Shown: in pieces, positions 1 through 5,200 of the stretch
Layout: every line of letters begins with the position of its first letter
Numbering within the stretch: the first letter of the stretch is position 1
Source of the DNA: Mobilitalea sp.
Lineage (GTDB): Bacteria > Bacillota_A > Clostridia > Lachnospirales > Lachnospiraceae
Assembly (NCBI GenBank): GCA_029974875.1
Contig: JARKQP010000387.1
Span: 1 to 5,339 of the forward strand
Length of the DNA: 5,339 nucleotides
Direction of reading: 5' to 3'
Position numbers and translations under genes: made by a program
Notes under the pieces: generated by a model
What the model was told of the DNA's origin: nothing
Database searches by the model: none
Seen by the model: only the letters and a program-made list of their open reading frames with translations

Positions 1-1017
1 TACATTAATGATAACCTTCATGGTAGTTTCACGGTTAGCCTCAATATAGTGGTAGGCCTCCAGATAATCCTGGAATGCAAAGGTCTTGCTGATCAGGGGC
101 TTTAGCTGGATCTTCTGCTCATTTACCAGACGGATCGCATCAATGTAATCCTCGTTCCGGTACATCATCGTGCTCTTAATGTCCAGCTCATGGTCATTGG
201 CAAGGGCAAGGTCTACAGTAGCCATTCCCGCAAATACCGCAACCAGTATGATGGTGCTGCCTTTCCGGGCGTATTGGATCGCCTGGCCCATGGTAACATT
301 ATTTCCTGCGCAGTCATAAATAATGTCTGCTTTATCAGGACCAAAGGCTTCTAAAATTGCATCATTTAAATTCTCTGATTTTGTATTGACACAGTAATCA
401 ACCCCACATTCCTTTGCCATCTGCAGGCGCAGGTCACTGATATCCGTAATCATTACGCTTTCCGCACCCATTCCCTTAGCAGCCTGTGCCACCAGGTTTC
501 CAATGGGGCCGGCGCCTAATACGATGATCTTCAGTCCGGTTACATCCCCTGCCTGCCTTACCGCATGCACTGCTACTGCCAAAGGCTCAATCATGGCGCC
601 TTCCTCAAAGCTCATGGTTTCAGGAAGTAGGGTAACCTTCTGCTTATCTACCGCAAAATAGTGGGAGGCGGTTCCGGTGGTCTGGAAGCCCATTACCTTT
701 AAGCTTTCGCATAAATTATATTTGCCATGGCGGCAAGGATAACACTCACCGCATACTACCTGGGGCTGGATGGTAACCTTCTGGCCAACCTTGAATTCCC
801 CTGCATTCTTGCCTACCTCTACGATCTCCCCGGAAACCTCATGTCCCTGGGTAACCGGATAGGAGGTAAAGGGATGCTCTCCATGGTATACATGAATATC
901 CGACCCACAAACCCCTATATTCATTATTTTTATTAATACCTGATCCTCCGTGATCTCAGGAACAGGCACTTCTTTAAATTGTATTTCACCAGGTGCGGTC
1001 ATAATTTGCTGCAGCAT
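1..1017 (-). CDS. Zinc-dependent medium-chain dehydrogenase, sorbitol/L-iditol 2-dehydrogenase type (3' end cut by window)
   Basis: The reading frame is open for 339 codons from ATG at 1017 to the window edge. The family is usually about 340-350 residues, so only the last few residues and the stop should be missing. It is a cytoplasmic NAD(P)-dependent alcohol/polyol dehydrogenase. Catalytic zinc ligands are visible as C37 (GVCGSD), H59-E60 (QGHE) and E144 (IEPLA). The structural zinc site has C89, C92, C95 and C103. The Rossmann motif GAGPIG is at 168-173, and the acidic D192 at the end of the second strand favours NAD over NADP. Family knowledge points to oxidation of a polyol such as sorbitol, xylitol or iditol to a ketose; the exact substrate cannot be read. 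L-threonine or butanediol dehydrogenase are alternatives within the same superfamily. An upstream ROK regulator with a matching operator at this promoter supports a sugar/polyol role. ATG 1017 is chosen because AAAGGGG precedes it by 8 nt; M6 is a less likely start. Confidence 0.9.
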   Translation of the reverse strand, partial: MLQQIMTAPGEIQFKEVPVPEITEDQVLIKIMNIGVCGSDIHVYHGEHPFTSYPVTQGHEVSGEIVEVGKNAGEFKVGQKVTIQPQVVCGECYPCRHGKYNLCESLKVMGFQTTGTASHYFAVDKQKVTLLPETMSFEEGAMIEPLAVAVHAVRQAGDVTGLKIIVLGAGPIGNLVAQAAKGMGAESVMITDISDLRLQMAKECGVDYCVNTKSENLNDAILEAFGPDKADIIYDCAGNNVTMGQAIQYARKGSTIILVAVFAGMATVDLALANDHELDIKSTMMYRNEDYIDAIRLVNEQKIQLKPLISKTFAFQDYLEAYHYIEANRETTMKVIINV

Positions 1018-1025
1018 ATGTAATA

Positions 1026-1032
1026 CCCCTTT
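1026..1032 (-). promoter_or_regulatory. Ribosome binding site of the dehydrogenase
   Basis: The minus strand reads AAAGGGG, 8 nt before the ATG at 1017. This is a strong Shine-Dalgarno match and decides the start codon. Confidence 0.75.
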
Positions 1033-1033
1033 C

Positions 1034-1108
1034 TTTTTGATGTTTGACTTTTTGACGTTTGTCTTTTTGACGTTTGTTTTTCTGATGTTTGTTTTTCTGA
1101 TGTTTATC
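1034..1108. repeat. Five tandem 15-bp repeats in the dehydrogenase 5' leader
   Basis: Five contiguous 15-bp units fill the space between the operator and the ribosome binding site. On the plus strand they are TTTTTGATGTTTGAC (1034), TTTTTGACGTTTGTC (1049), TTTTTGACGTTTGTT (1064), TTTCTGATGTTTGTT (1079) and TTTCTGATGTTTATC (1094). On the transcribed strand this gives an A-rich leader with the core AAACRTCA every 15 nt. With a start near 1146, the array lies wholly within the untranslated mRNA. It could be a slippage-generated minisatellite, an unstructured leader that keeps the ribosome binding site open, or a repeated protein-binding motif. The sequence does not choose between these. Confidence 0.85.
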
Positions 1109-1121
1109 AATTTTAACTTTT

Positions 1122-1145
1122 CTTTTATAAAATGTTTTATTAAAG
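1122..1145. promoter_or_regulatory. Palindromic operator at the dehydrogenase promoter (probable ROK regulator site)
   Basis: The left arm is CTTTTATAAAA, the spacer is TG and the right arm is TTTTATTAAAG; the arms are complementary at 10 of 11 positions. The site lies just downstream of the -10 box, at about +1 to +24, a classic repressor position. A sister copy occupies the equivalent position at 2552-2575 before the ROK gene and is identical at 20 of 24 bases. A/T-rich dyads with TTT/AAA arms are typical of ROK regulators such as NagC and XylR. Assignment to the neighbouring ROK protein is inferred. Confidence 0.7.
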
Positions 1146-1152
1146 TAATTAT

Positions 1153-1181
1153 ATTATTGCTCCTCCAGCGAATTTTGTCAA
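1153..1181 (-). promoter_or_regulatory. Sigma-A-type promoter of the dehydrogenase
   Basis: On the minus strand there is a perfect -35 TTGACA (1181-1176), a 17-bp spacer and a -10 AATAAT (1158-1153, 5 of 6). A perfect TATAAT at 1153-1148 lies 22 bp from that -35, too far to pair with it, although it aligns with the -10 of the regulator promoter. Transcription should begin near 1146, giving a leader of about 130 nt that holds the operator and the 15-bp repeats. Confidence 0.65.
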
Positions 1182-1255
1182 GATGAATTTAGTAACGGAG
1201 CACGGTTTTGTTCCAATAATATAATTTATTAGAAGTTGCTTTTCAGACTTCTGAT

Positions 1256-1278
1256 AAAAGGCGCTGCTTTTGCGCGCC
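1256..1278 (-). terminator. Weak intrinsic terminator candidate in repeat copy 1
   Basis: On the minus strand GGCGC (1278-1274), a 9-nt loop and GCGCC (1264-1260) are followed by TTTT (1259-1256). The stem is only 5 bp and the T tract is short. This is the copy-1 counterpart of the element at 1354-1374, so the two would act in series after the regulator gene. Confidence 0.4.
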
Positions 1279-1288
1279 ATGCATCCCG

Positions 1289-1319
1289 ATTATCGAATCA
1301 TGTATTTGGATTCGATAAT
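1289..1319. other. Perfect 11-bp dyad spanning the repeat junction
   Basis: The arm ATTATCGAATC (1289-1299) is exactly complementary to GATTCGATAAT (1309-1319) around a 9-nt loop. The equivalent dyad between copy 2 and the partial copy 3 is degraded, with ATTATC/GATAAT still matching. It could be an RNA stem or a protein site. Confidence 0.6.
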
Positions 1320-1324
1320 ATAAG

Positions 1325-1355
1325 TTATGAGAAGTTATTTTCTAACTTCTCATAA
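1325..1355. other. Perfect 13-bp hairpin in repeat copy 2, with diverged counterpart in copy 1
   Basis: TTATGAGAAGTTA (1325-1337) pairs exactly with TAACTTCTCATAA (1343-1355) around the loop TTTTC. The counterpart in copy 1 pairs TTATTAGAAGT (1226-1236) with ACTTCTGATAA (1247-1257). It keeps the stem with one T-G pair where copy 2 has G-C. The paired change suggests the fold is maintained. Confidence 0.65.
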
Positions 1356-1374
1356 AAGGCGCTGCTTTTGCGCC
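1354..1374 (-). terminator. Intrinsic terminator candidate after the regulator gene
   Basis: On the minus strand GGCGC (1374-1370), loop AAAAGCA and GCGCC (1362-1358) are followed by TTTT (1357-1354). It starts about 47 nt past the regulator stop. The stem is short, but the 13-bp hairpin at 1325-1355 overlaps its T run and could reinforce or compete with it. The dehydrogenase has its own promoter downstream, which fits termination here. Confidence 0.5.
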
Positions 1375-1420
1375 GTGCATCCCAATTATCAAATCATGTA
1401 TTTGACTTCGATAATATAAG

Positions 1421-2536
1421 CTATAGAGTTTCAAAAAACATTTCGATAAAGCTCATTGCAATGCCCATTGCACTGGCTTCCCGCTGATATTTGCAGGGCT
1501 TCAGGTAAGTGGTATCGTTTTCGAACAAATTATATTCCAAAACCCTTCTGCCCAACTGCGGCATGTATTTCGATACATACCTTCCGATATATCCCCCTAA
1601 TACCACGTCACAGTCAAAAGCCATCCTAAGGTTCGTTACCGTAATGGCCAGGTATTCCAGGTACTGCTCCCATATGGTCAGGGCCATCTCGTCCTTCTCC
1701 TCCAACAGACGGAAAAATTCCTCCAGATTATCATCGGCATATCCGGACAGCACCTTCGCTGAACAATAAGCATCCACACAGCCTCTTTTACCGCAGTAGC
1801 ACTGTTCGCCCTCTGGCACAATGACCATATGTCCGAATTCCGCACTCCGGTAATTATCTCCCTTGTAGATGGAATTATTAAAATAAACAGCTCCTCCGAC
1901 CGTGTTACTGAGGGAGAGATAGACCGCATTCCTGTCCACAAAATTTAATTCTGCACGGGCAGCGCTGTTGGCATCATTTTCATACCTTACCTGGTAAGGA
2001 AGGATCTGGCTTAGATTCTTTAAGCTGATATTGCTGAGCTGCAGTATATGGGATTTGATTAAAACCTCATTTTCCTGATCAATGATCCCTGGCAGCGCTA
2101 TGCCTATCCCCAAGATTTTTTCCGCATCAATCTCTGCAGAGCTGATGAATTTATTCAATTCCTGCTTTAAGGCCTCATTATAGTCCAGGCTATTTTCAAA
2201 GCCTTTACGGATACGGTTGTTGTTGATCAGCTCTCCCTTCAGGTTCAACAGAACAAAGCTGATATGCTCCCTTGTTATGTCAATCCCGATGGAATATCTT
2301 GTAGTCCCGATAATCGACAGGGCTTTCGCCTTTCTTCCCCCGGTAGACTGATAGCTTCCAATTTCTGCAACAATATCGTCCTTCATTAATTCCTTTACAT
2401 TTTGCAGGACAGTCGGCATGCTAATACCCAAGCCGGTAGCTATCTCCAGCTTATTAGTCTCACCCTTGTATAAAATGAATTTTGATATGTTTGCCTTATT
2501 CACATTTTTTTTGTCTCTATTATTAATATTTTCCAC
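1421..2536 (-). CDS. ROK-family transcriptional regulator (NagC/XylR type)
   Basis: The 371-residue protein has the family's standard two-part build. An N-terminal winged helix-turn-helix covers about residues 17-75, with the recognition segment near 30-50 and a GGRK turn at 66-69. A ROK sugar-kinase-like domain follows, with GID at 84-86, GIGIALPG at 143-150 and ENDAN at 186-190. The ExGH motif ends at H236, and C246, C248 and C253 complete the usual zinc site. The glycine-rich loop normally like GTGIGGG reads NTVGGA (211-216), which suggests a sensor rather than an active kinase; this is inferred. ROK regulators bind sugars or sugar phosphates and usually repress carbohydrate genes. The start is GTG at 2536: an in-frame TGA lies five codons upstream and the next ATG is M40, within the HTH. 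The Shine-Dalgarno is poor (AAAGTGAG, about 11 nt upstream). A matching operator at its own promoter and at the dehydrogenase promoter suggests control of both. Confidence 0.92.
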   Translation of the reverse strand: MENINNRDKKNVNKANISKFILYKGETNKLEIATGLGISMPTVLQNVKELMKDDIVAEIGSYQSTGGRKAKALSIIGTTRYSIGIDITREHISFVLLNLKGELINNNRIRKGFENSLDYNEALKQELNKFISSAEIDAEKILGIGIALPGIIDQENEVLIKSHILQLSNISLKNLSQILPYQVRYENDANSAARAELNFVDRNAVYLSLSNTVGGAVYFNNSIYKGDNYRSAEFGHMVIVPEGEQCYCGKRGCVDAYCSAKVLSGYADDNLEEFFRLLEEKDEMALTIWEQYLEYLAITVTNLRMAFDCDVVLGGYIGRYVSKYMPQLGRRVLEYNLFENDTTYLKPCKYQREASAMGIAMSFIEMFFETL

Positions 2537-2551
2537 CCGATTAGTAACTCA

Positions 2552-2575
2552 CTTTCATAAACTATTTTATAAAAG
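2552..2575. promoter_or_regulatory. Palindromic operator at the regulator promoter (probable autoregulatory site)
   Basis: The left arm is CTTTCATAAAC, the spacer TA and the right arm TTTTATAAAAG; the arms are complementary at 9 of 11 positions. The site overlaps the expected transcription start and lies just downstream of the -10. It matches the dehydrogenase operator at 20 of 24 bases, and identity continues outward into the -10 region (AAAGTAATTATAT at both sites). Autorepression is inferred from position and similarity. Confidence 0.68.
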
Positions 2576-2577
2576 TA

Positions 2578-2606
2578 ATTATATCATTCTTAAGTTAAAA
2601 TTACAA
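2578..2606 (-). promoter_or_regulatory. Sigma-A-type promoter of the ROK regulator
   Basis: On the minus strand there is -35 TTGTAA (2606-2601, 4 of 6), a 17-bp spacer and a perfect -10 TATAAT (2583-2578). The start would be near 2571, giving a leader of about 35 nt largely filled by the operator. The -35 hexamer lies in the last, partial unit of the 29-bp repeat array, so repeat and promoter overlap. Confidence 0.65.
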
Positions 2607-2797
2607 TTCTGATTAATTTTATAATGCAAATACAATTTTAATTAATTCCGCAATGCAGTTACAACTTTAATTAATTCTGCAATACAATTACAATTTGGAT
2701 TAATTCTGCAATGTAGTTACAATTTGGATTTCTGCAATGCAAATACAATTTCATTTAATTCTGCGATACAATTACAATTCTGACTAATTTTTATACC
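2592..2797. repeat. A/T-rich 29-bp tandem repeat array upstream of the regulator
   Basis: Six near-contiguous units lie at 2611-2639, 2640-2668, 2669-2697, 2698-2726, 2727-2752 (3 bp shorter) and 2753-2781, with degenerate part-units at 2592-2610 and 2782-2797. The plus-strand consensus is a TTAATTCTGCAATGCA-type core followed by TTACAATTT. Units meet directly with no unique spacers, so this is not CRISPR. The TTACAA of the last part-unit serves as the regulator's -35 on the minus strand, and the same hexamer or a close variant recurs in each unit. The period is about 2.8 helical turns. Possible roles are a promoter-upstream bendable A/T tract, an iterated protein site or a neutral minisatellite. 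No gene is visible here; 2798-2877 shows only weak short dyads. Confidence 0.88.
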
Positions 2798-2877
2798 AAT
2801 CAGGACAAGAGCCACTGAAAAATGGCCTTATGTATTCTCTGCTTTACTACAGAATAAGCCCAATAAGCAATGTTCAT

Positions 2878-2915
2878 AAAAAAAGCACCACTCCCTTAAT
2901 TTCAGAGAGCAGCGC
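2878..2915 (-). terminator. Intrinsic terminator of the catalase gene
   Basis: On the minus strand GCGCTGCTCTC (2915-2905) pairs with GGGAGTGGTGC (2895-2885) over 11 positions, including four G-U wobbles, around a 9-nt loop. It is followed directly by seven Ts (2884-2878). It begins 17 nt after the catalase stop and separates the catalase from the regulator unit. Confidence 0.82.
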
Positions 2916-2932
2916 CTTGTATTATCCTTCCG

Positions 2933-4438
2933 TTAGGAAAGCGTAGCCTGTATCAGGCCATTATTGTCTAACATTGAAAGCTCCTTTACCCTGTCCAGGG
3001 AGAGACCAAGTGCTTCTGTCATGCGCTCGCCATATTCAGGATCTGCAAGATAGCAGTGAACTGCATGGCGGTATTTTATATTTTCAGTAACCGGCTCCAT
3101 ATCTCCGGCTGTGTTACTGATCAGTATCTGCTTTTTATCCTCCGTCAGTATGCGCCAAAGATCTCCGCCCGCACGGAAATTATCATCTGACGGATCATCC
3201 TTCGGATCATAACGCCACATAGCTCCCTCCAGCTCCATAGGAGGCTCTGCCACCTCGGGCTGGGCGGTCCAATAGCCGGCACTGTTAGGGCTGTAGGCAG
3301 GAATAGCGCCATAATTTCCATCCGTACGCATTAAACCATCCCTGTGGTATTCATTGACTTCACTTTTTGCCCGGTTTACAGGGATATGGTTATAGTTTAC
3401 ACCGAGACGGTAGCGCTGCGCATCACCGTAGGAGAATAAACGCCCCTGCAGGAAACGGTCTGGCGAGAAGCCGATTCCCGGCACCACATGTGCAGGAGTA
3501 AAGGCAGACTGCTCAACCTCAGCAAAATAGTTCTCCGGATTGCGGTTCAGCTCCAGTTCACCAACCTCAATCAGCGGATATTCCGCATGCCTCCAGATCT
3601 TCGTAATATCAAAGGGATTTTCATAATGGTTCTTCGCCTGCTCCTCTGTCATGATCTGCACATACATGGTCCATTTCGGATAATCCCCCCGTTCAATTGC
3701 CTCAAACAGATCCTTGCCGTGATGCTCCCTGTCCATGCCGTTAAACTTTGCAGCCTCTTCATTGGAAAGATTCTTGATTCCCTGCTTTGTCTTGAAGTGG
3801 AACTTGCACCATACCCTCTCGTTCTTCCCGTTATAGAAGCTGAAGGTATGCTCCCCGAAAAAGTGCATATTCCTAAAGGACGCAGGAATTCCCCTGTCTG
3901 ACATGACAACCGTAATCTGATGGAAGCATTCCGGCAGCAGTGTCCAGAAATCCCAGTTGTTCTGGGATGACCGGCGGCCAGTGCGGGGATCCCGTTTTAC
4001 GGCGCGGTTTAGGTCGGAGAAATTATGTACGTCACGGATAAAGAAGGTTGGTGTGTTGTTACCGACCAGGTCCCAATTCCCTTCCTCCGTGTAGAACTTA
4101 ACAGCCACACCGCGGATGTCACGCTCGCAGTCGGCTGCTCCACGCTCTCCTGCAACGGTGGAAAAACGGATAAACAAATCTGTAACGGCTCCCGGCTGAA
4201 GCACCTTTGCTTTCGTATACTGCGAGATGTCGTGAGTAACCGTGAGTTTACCGTAGGCTCCCCAGCCCTTTGCGTGCATACGCCGTTCCGGGATTACCTC
4301 TCTGTTGAAATGCGCCATTTTTTCCATAAGCCAGACGTCCTGCATCACCACAGGCCCACGGGATCCGGCAGTAATGGAATTCTCATTGTCGGCCACCGGA
4401 GCGCCGACCTCGTTGGTCAATTTCTTGTTCTCATCCAT
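2933..4438 (-). CDS. katA: Monofunctional haem catalase (KatA/KatE small-subunit type)
   Basis: The 501-residue enzyme splits hydrogen peroxide into water and oxygen in the cytoplasm. Its length fits the small-subunit haem-b catalases, and there is no extra C-terminal flavodoxin-like domain. The distal active-site stretch [17 protein letters not shown] carries the essential His at H55. The catalytic Asn is N127 in [11 protein letters not shown], followed by the conserved Phe pair F132-F133. The proximal haem signature [14 protein letters not shown] gives the haem-ligand Tyr as Y337 and the assisting Arg as R333. All key residues are present, so it should be active. The start ATG is supported by AGGAG (4450-4446) with 7-nt spacing. 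A strong terminator and its own promoter dyad make it monocistronic. In an otherwise clostridial-looking context it would serve oxygen or peroxide tolerance. The gene symbol is by family, since catalase naming varies. Confidence 0.97.
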   Translation of the reverse strand: MDENKKLTNEVGAPVADNENSITAGSRGPVVMQDVWLMEKMAHFNREVIPERRMHAKGWGAYGKLTVTHDISQYTKAKVLQPGAVTDLFIRFSTVAGERGAADCERDIRGVAVKFYTEEGNWDLVGNNTPTFFIRDVHNFSDLNRAVKRDPRTGRRSSQNNWDFWTLLPECFHQITVVMSDRGIPASFRNMHFFGEHTFSFYNGKNERVWCKFHFKTKQGIKNLSNEEAAKFNGMDREHHGKDLFEAIERGDYPKWTMYVQIMTEEQAKNHYENPFDITKIWRHAEYPLIEVGELELNRNPENYFAEVEQSAFTPAHVVPGIGFSPDRFLQGRLFSYGDAQRYRLGVNYNHIPVNRAKSEVNEYHRDGLMRTDGNYGAIPAYSPNSAGYWTAQPEVAEPPMELEGAMWRYDPKDDPSDDNFRAGGDLWRILTEDKKQILISNTAGDMEPVTENIKYRHAVHCYLADPEYGERMTEALGLSLDRVKELSMLDNNGLIQATLS

Positions 4439-4445
4439 TTTTTTG

Positions 4446-4450
4446 CTCCT
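4446..4450 (-). promoter_or_regulatory. Ribosome binding site of the catalase
   Basis: The minus strand reads AGGAG within GAGAGGAGC, 7 nt before the ATG at 4438, and fixes the start. Confidence 0.75.
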
Positions 4451-4473
4451 CTCTATTTATCAAGGGCTCCATC

Positions 4474-4505
4474 GGCGGCAACTTATTATAATGCAAAGTG
4501 CCGCC
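4474..4505 (-). promoter_or_regulatory. 32-bp dyad with centred -10 box: catalase promoter/operator
   Basis: GGCGGCA (4474-4480) and TGCCGCC (4499-4505) are exact complements. A further CTT/AAG pairing is possible with one bulged A. A perfect TATAAT (4490-4485 on the minus strand) sits in the middle. At 17 bp the -35 would be ATTTCA (3 of 6), so the promoter looks weak or activator-dependent. The core TTATTATAATGCAAA (4483-4497) matches the Bacillus PerR box TTATAATnATTATAA at 10 of 14 fixed positions; PerR commonly represses catalase genes. Regulation by PerR is a tentative inference. The G/C arms might instead form an mRNA or terminator-like hairpin, but no T run follows. Confidence 0.5.
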
Positions 4506-4520
4506 AATGAAATTACCCTG

Positions 4521-5177
4521 TTAAATCGTTAAGCACATAAAAACGATCCAGATATAAGCACAGGTTTTAGGAAACATCAGCATCCCCAGCTTCGGAGACC
4601 GGTTCACCCATAAAACCACCGGAATATAAAACACAAAACTCAGCAGGATGGCCATCCACATCCAGGAAAGCGATACCACACTCCCACGGTAAATAAAATA
4701 AAGCCCACTTACTACCGCTCCCAGTAAAAAGAAAGGAATATTACGGTAGATTCCCCAATTAACCGGCGGCTTTCTGTCAAACCACCTGTTTTGCGGGAAC
4801 AGGCAGAGCAATACACGCAGTAGGGCAAGAACATATATGGCACCCGTCCATATAGCCACATCCTTTGGTGAAAACAACAGCAGTCCAATATGCCACAAGA
4901 GCACATAAAAGGCTGTCATAGTAATCGAAGTAACAAGCTTCCCAAAACCAAGGGCAGAGGACAGCTGCTCCTCCTTCCCGGTAAGCACCACAAGGATTCT
5001 TGGCACAAGATGAAAGGCATCCCCACCCGCCAGCACCAATATCATGGCTCCTGCAAGAAGCTGCCCGTTTTCCTTTGCATGTGAAAGAATATAGGCTCCA
5101 GCTATGCCAGCAATACAAAGATACAACACATCAAAAACTATCTCAAAATATCCAAACACCCTTTTATTTTTACCCAT
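4521..5177 (-). CDS. Seven-helix integral membrane protein of unknown function
   Basis: I do not recognise this 218-residue protein with confidence. Apart from the loop around 129-142 (PQNRWFDRKPP) it is nearly all hydrophobic. Likely membrane segments are about 8-31, 40-65, 79-102, 107-127, 144-163, 170-191 and 198-216, giving seven helices with no cleaved signal peptide. A conserved-looking motif GGDAFHLVPRI (51-61) places D53 and H56 in or at the end of helix 2. The length, seven helices and a GD motif at the end of helix 2 recall the YhhN/TMEM86 lysoplasmalogenase-like group, but this is only a weak resemblance. The start is placed at ATG 5177 because GGAG lies 6 nt upstream (5187-5184). 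ATG 5189 has no good ribosome site, and the frame further upstream runs through the 26-bp repeats. It ends 82 bp before the catalase with no clear terminator of its own, so some read-through is possible. Confidence 0.8.
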   Translation of the reverse strand: MGKNKRVFGYFEIVFDVLYLCIAGIAGAYILSHAKENGQLLAGAMILVLAGGDAFHLVPRILVVLTGKEEQLSSALGFGKLVTSITMTAFYVLLWHIGLLLFSPKDVAIWTGAIYVLALLRVLLCLFPQNRWFDRKPPVNWGIYRNIPFFLLGAVVSGLYFIYRGSVVSLSWMWMAILLSFVFYIPVVLWVNRSPKLGMLMFPKTCAYIWIVFMCLTI

Positions 5178-5183
5178 ACTAGT

Positions 5184-5187
5184 CTCC
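5184..5187 (-). promoter_or_regulatory. Ribosome binding site deciding the membrane-protein start
   Basis: The minus strand reads GGAG, 6 nt before the ATG at 5177. It overlaps the alternative in-frame ATG at 5189, which itself lacks such a site. Confidence 0.6.
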
Positions 5188-5200
5188 ATTCTGCCATAAG

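Larger units (their letters stand above)
1211..1428. repeat. Tandem duplication of a ~98-bp hairpin-rich unit (two copies plus a partial third)
   Basis: Copy 1 is 1211-1310 and copy 2 is 1311-1406. They align end to end with few changes: both begin with a variant of TTCGATAATATAAG, both carry AAAAGGCGCTGCTTTTGCGC, and both end with AATCATGTATTTG. A partial third copy starts at 1407 and runs across the TAG stop of the regulator gene at 1421-1423. Each unit contains an A/T-rich hairpin and a short G/C hairpin, and a further dyad spans the copy 1/copy 2 junction. With the promoter-proximal bases 1182-1210, in which I see nothing else, the array accounts for the gap between the two genes. Confidence 0.85.

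Noticed and set aside
727..936. Plus-strand 69-codon frame
   Set aside because: It is antisense to the zinc-binding region of the dehydrogenase, whose motifs are intact on the minus strand.
950..1186. Plus-strand 78-codon frame with repeated FLTFVF-like residues
   Set aside because: The repetitive peptide is just the translation of the 15-bp array on the opposite strand of the dehydrogenase leader.
2592..2797. CRISPR array, because the unit is 29 bp and repeated about six times
   Set aside because: Units abut each other with no unique spacers, and no cas-like gene is present.
2817..2862. Short inverted repeats (GCCA/TGGC and ATTCT/AGAAT) as a regulatory RNA or second terminator
   Set aside because: Stems are only 4-6 bp with long loops and no T run; expected by chance in this composition.
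3488..3901. Plus-strand 137-codon reading frame inside the catalase
   Set aside because: It is antisense to conserved catalase sequence and shows no family features.
4025..4510. Plus-strand 161-codon reading frame antisense to the catalase start
   Set aside because: It is a shadow of a clearly conserved catalase, with no ribosome site or recognisable protein features.
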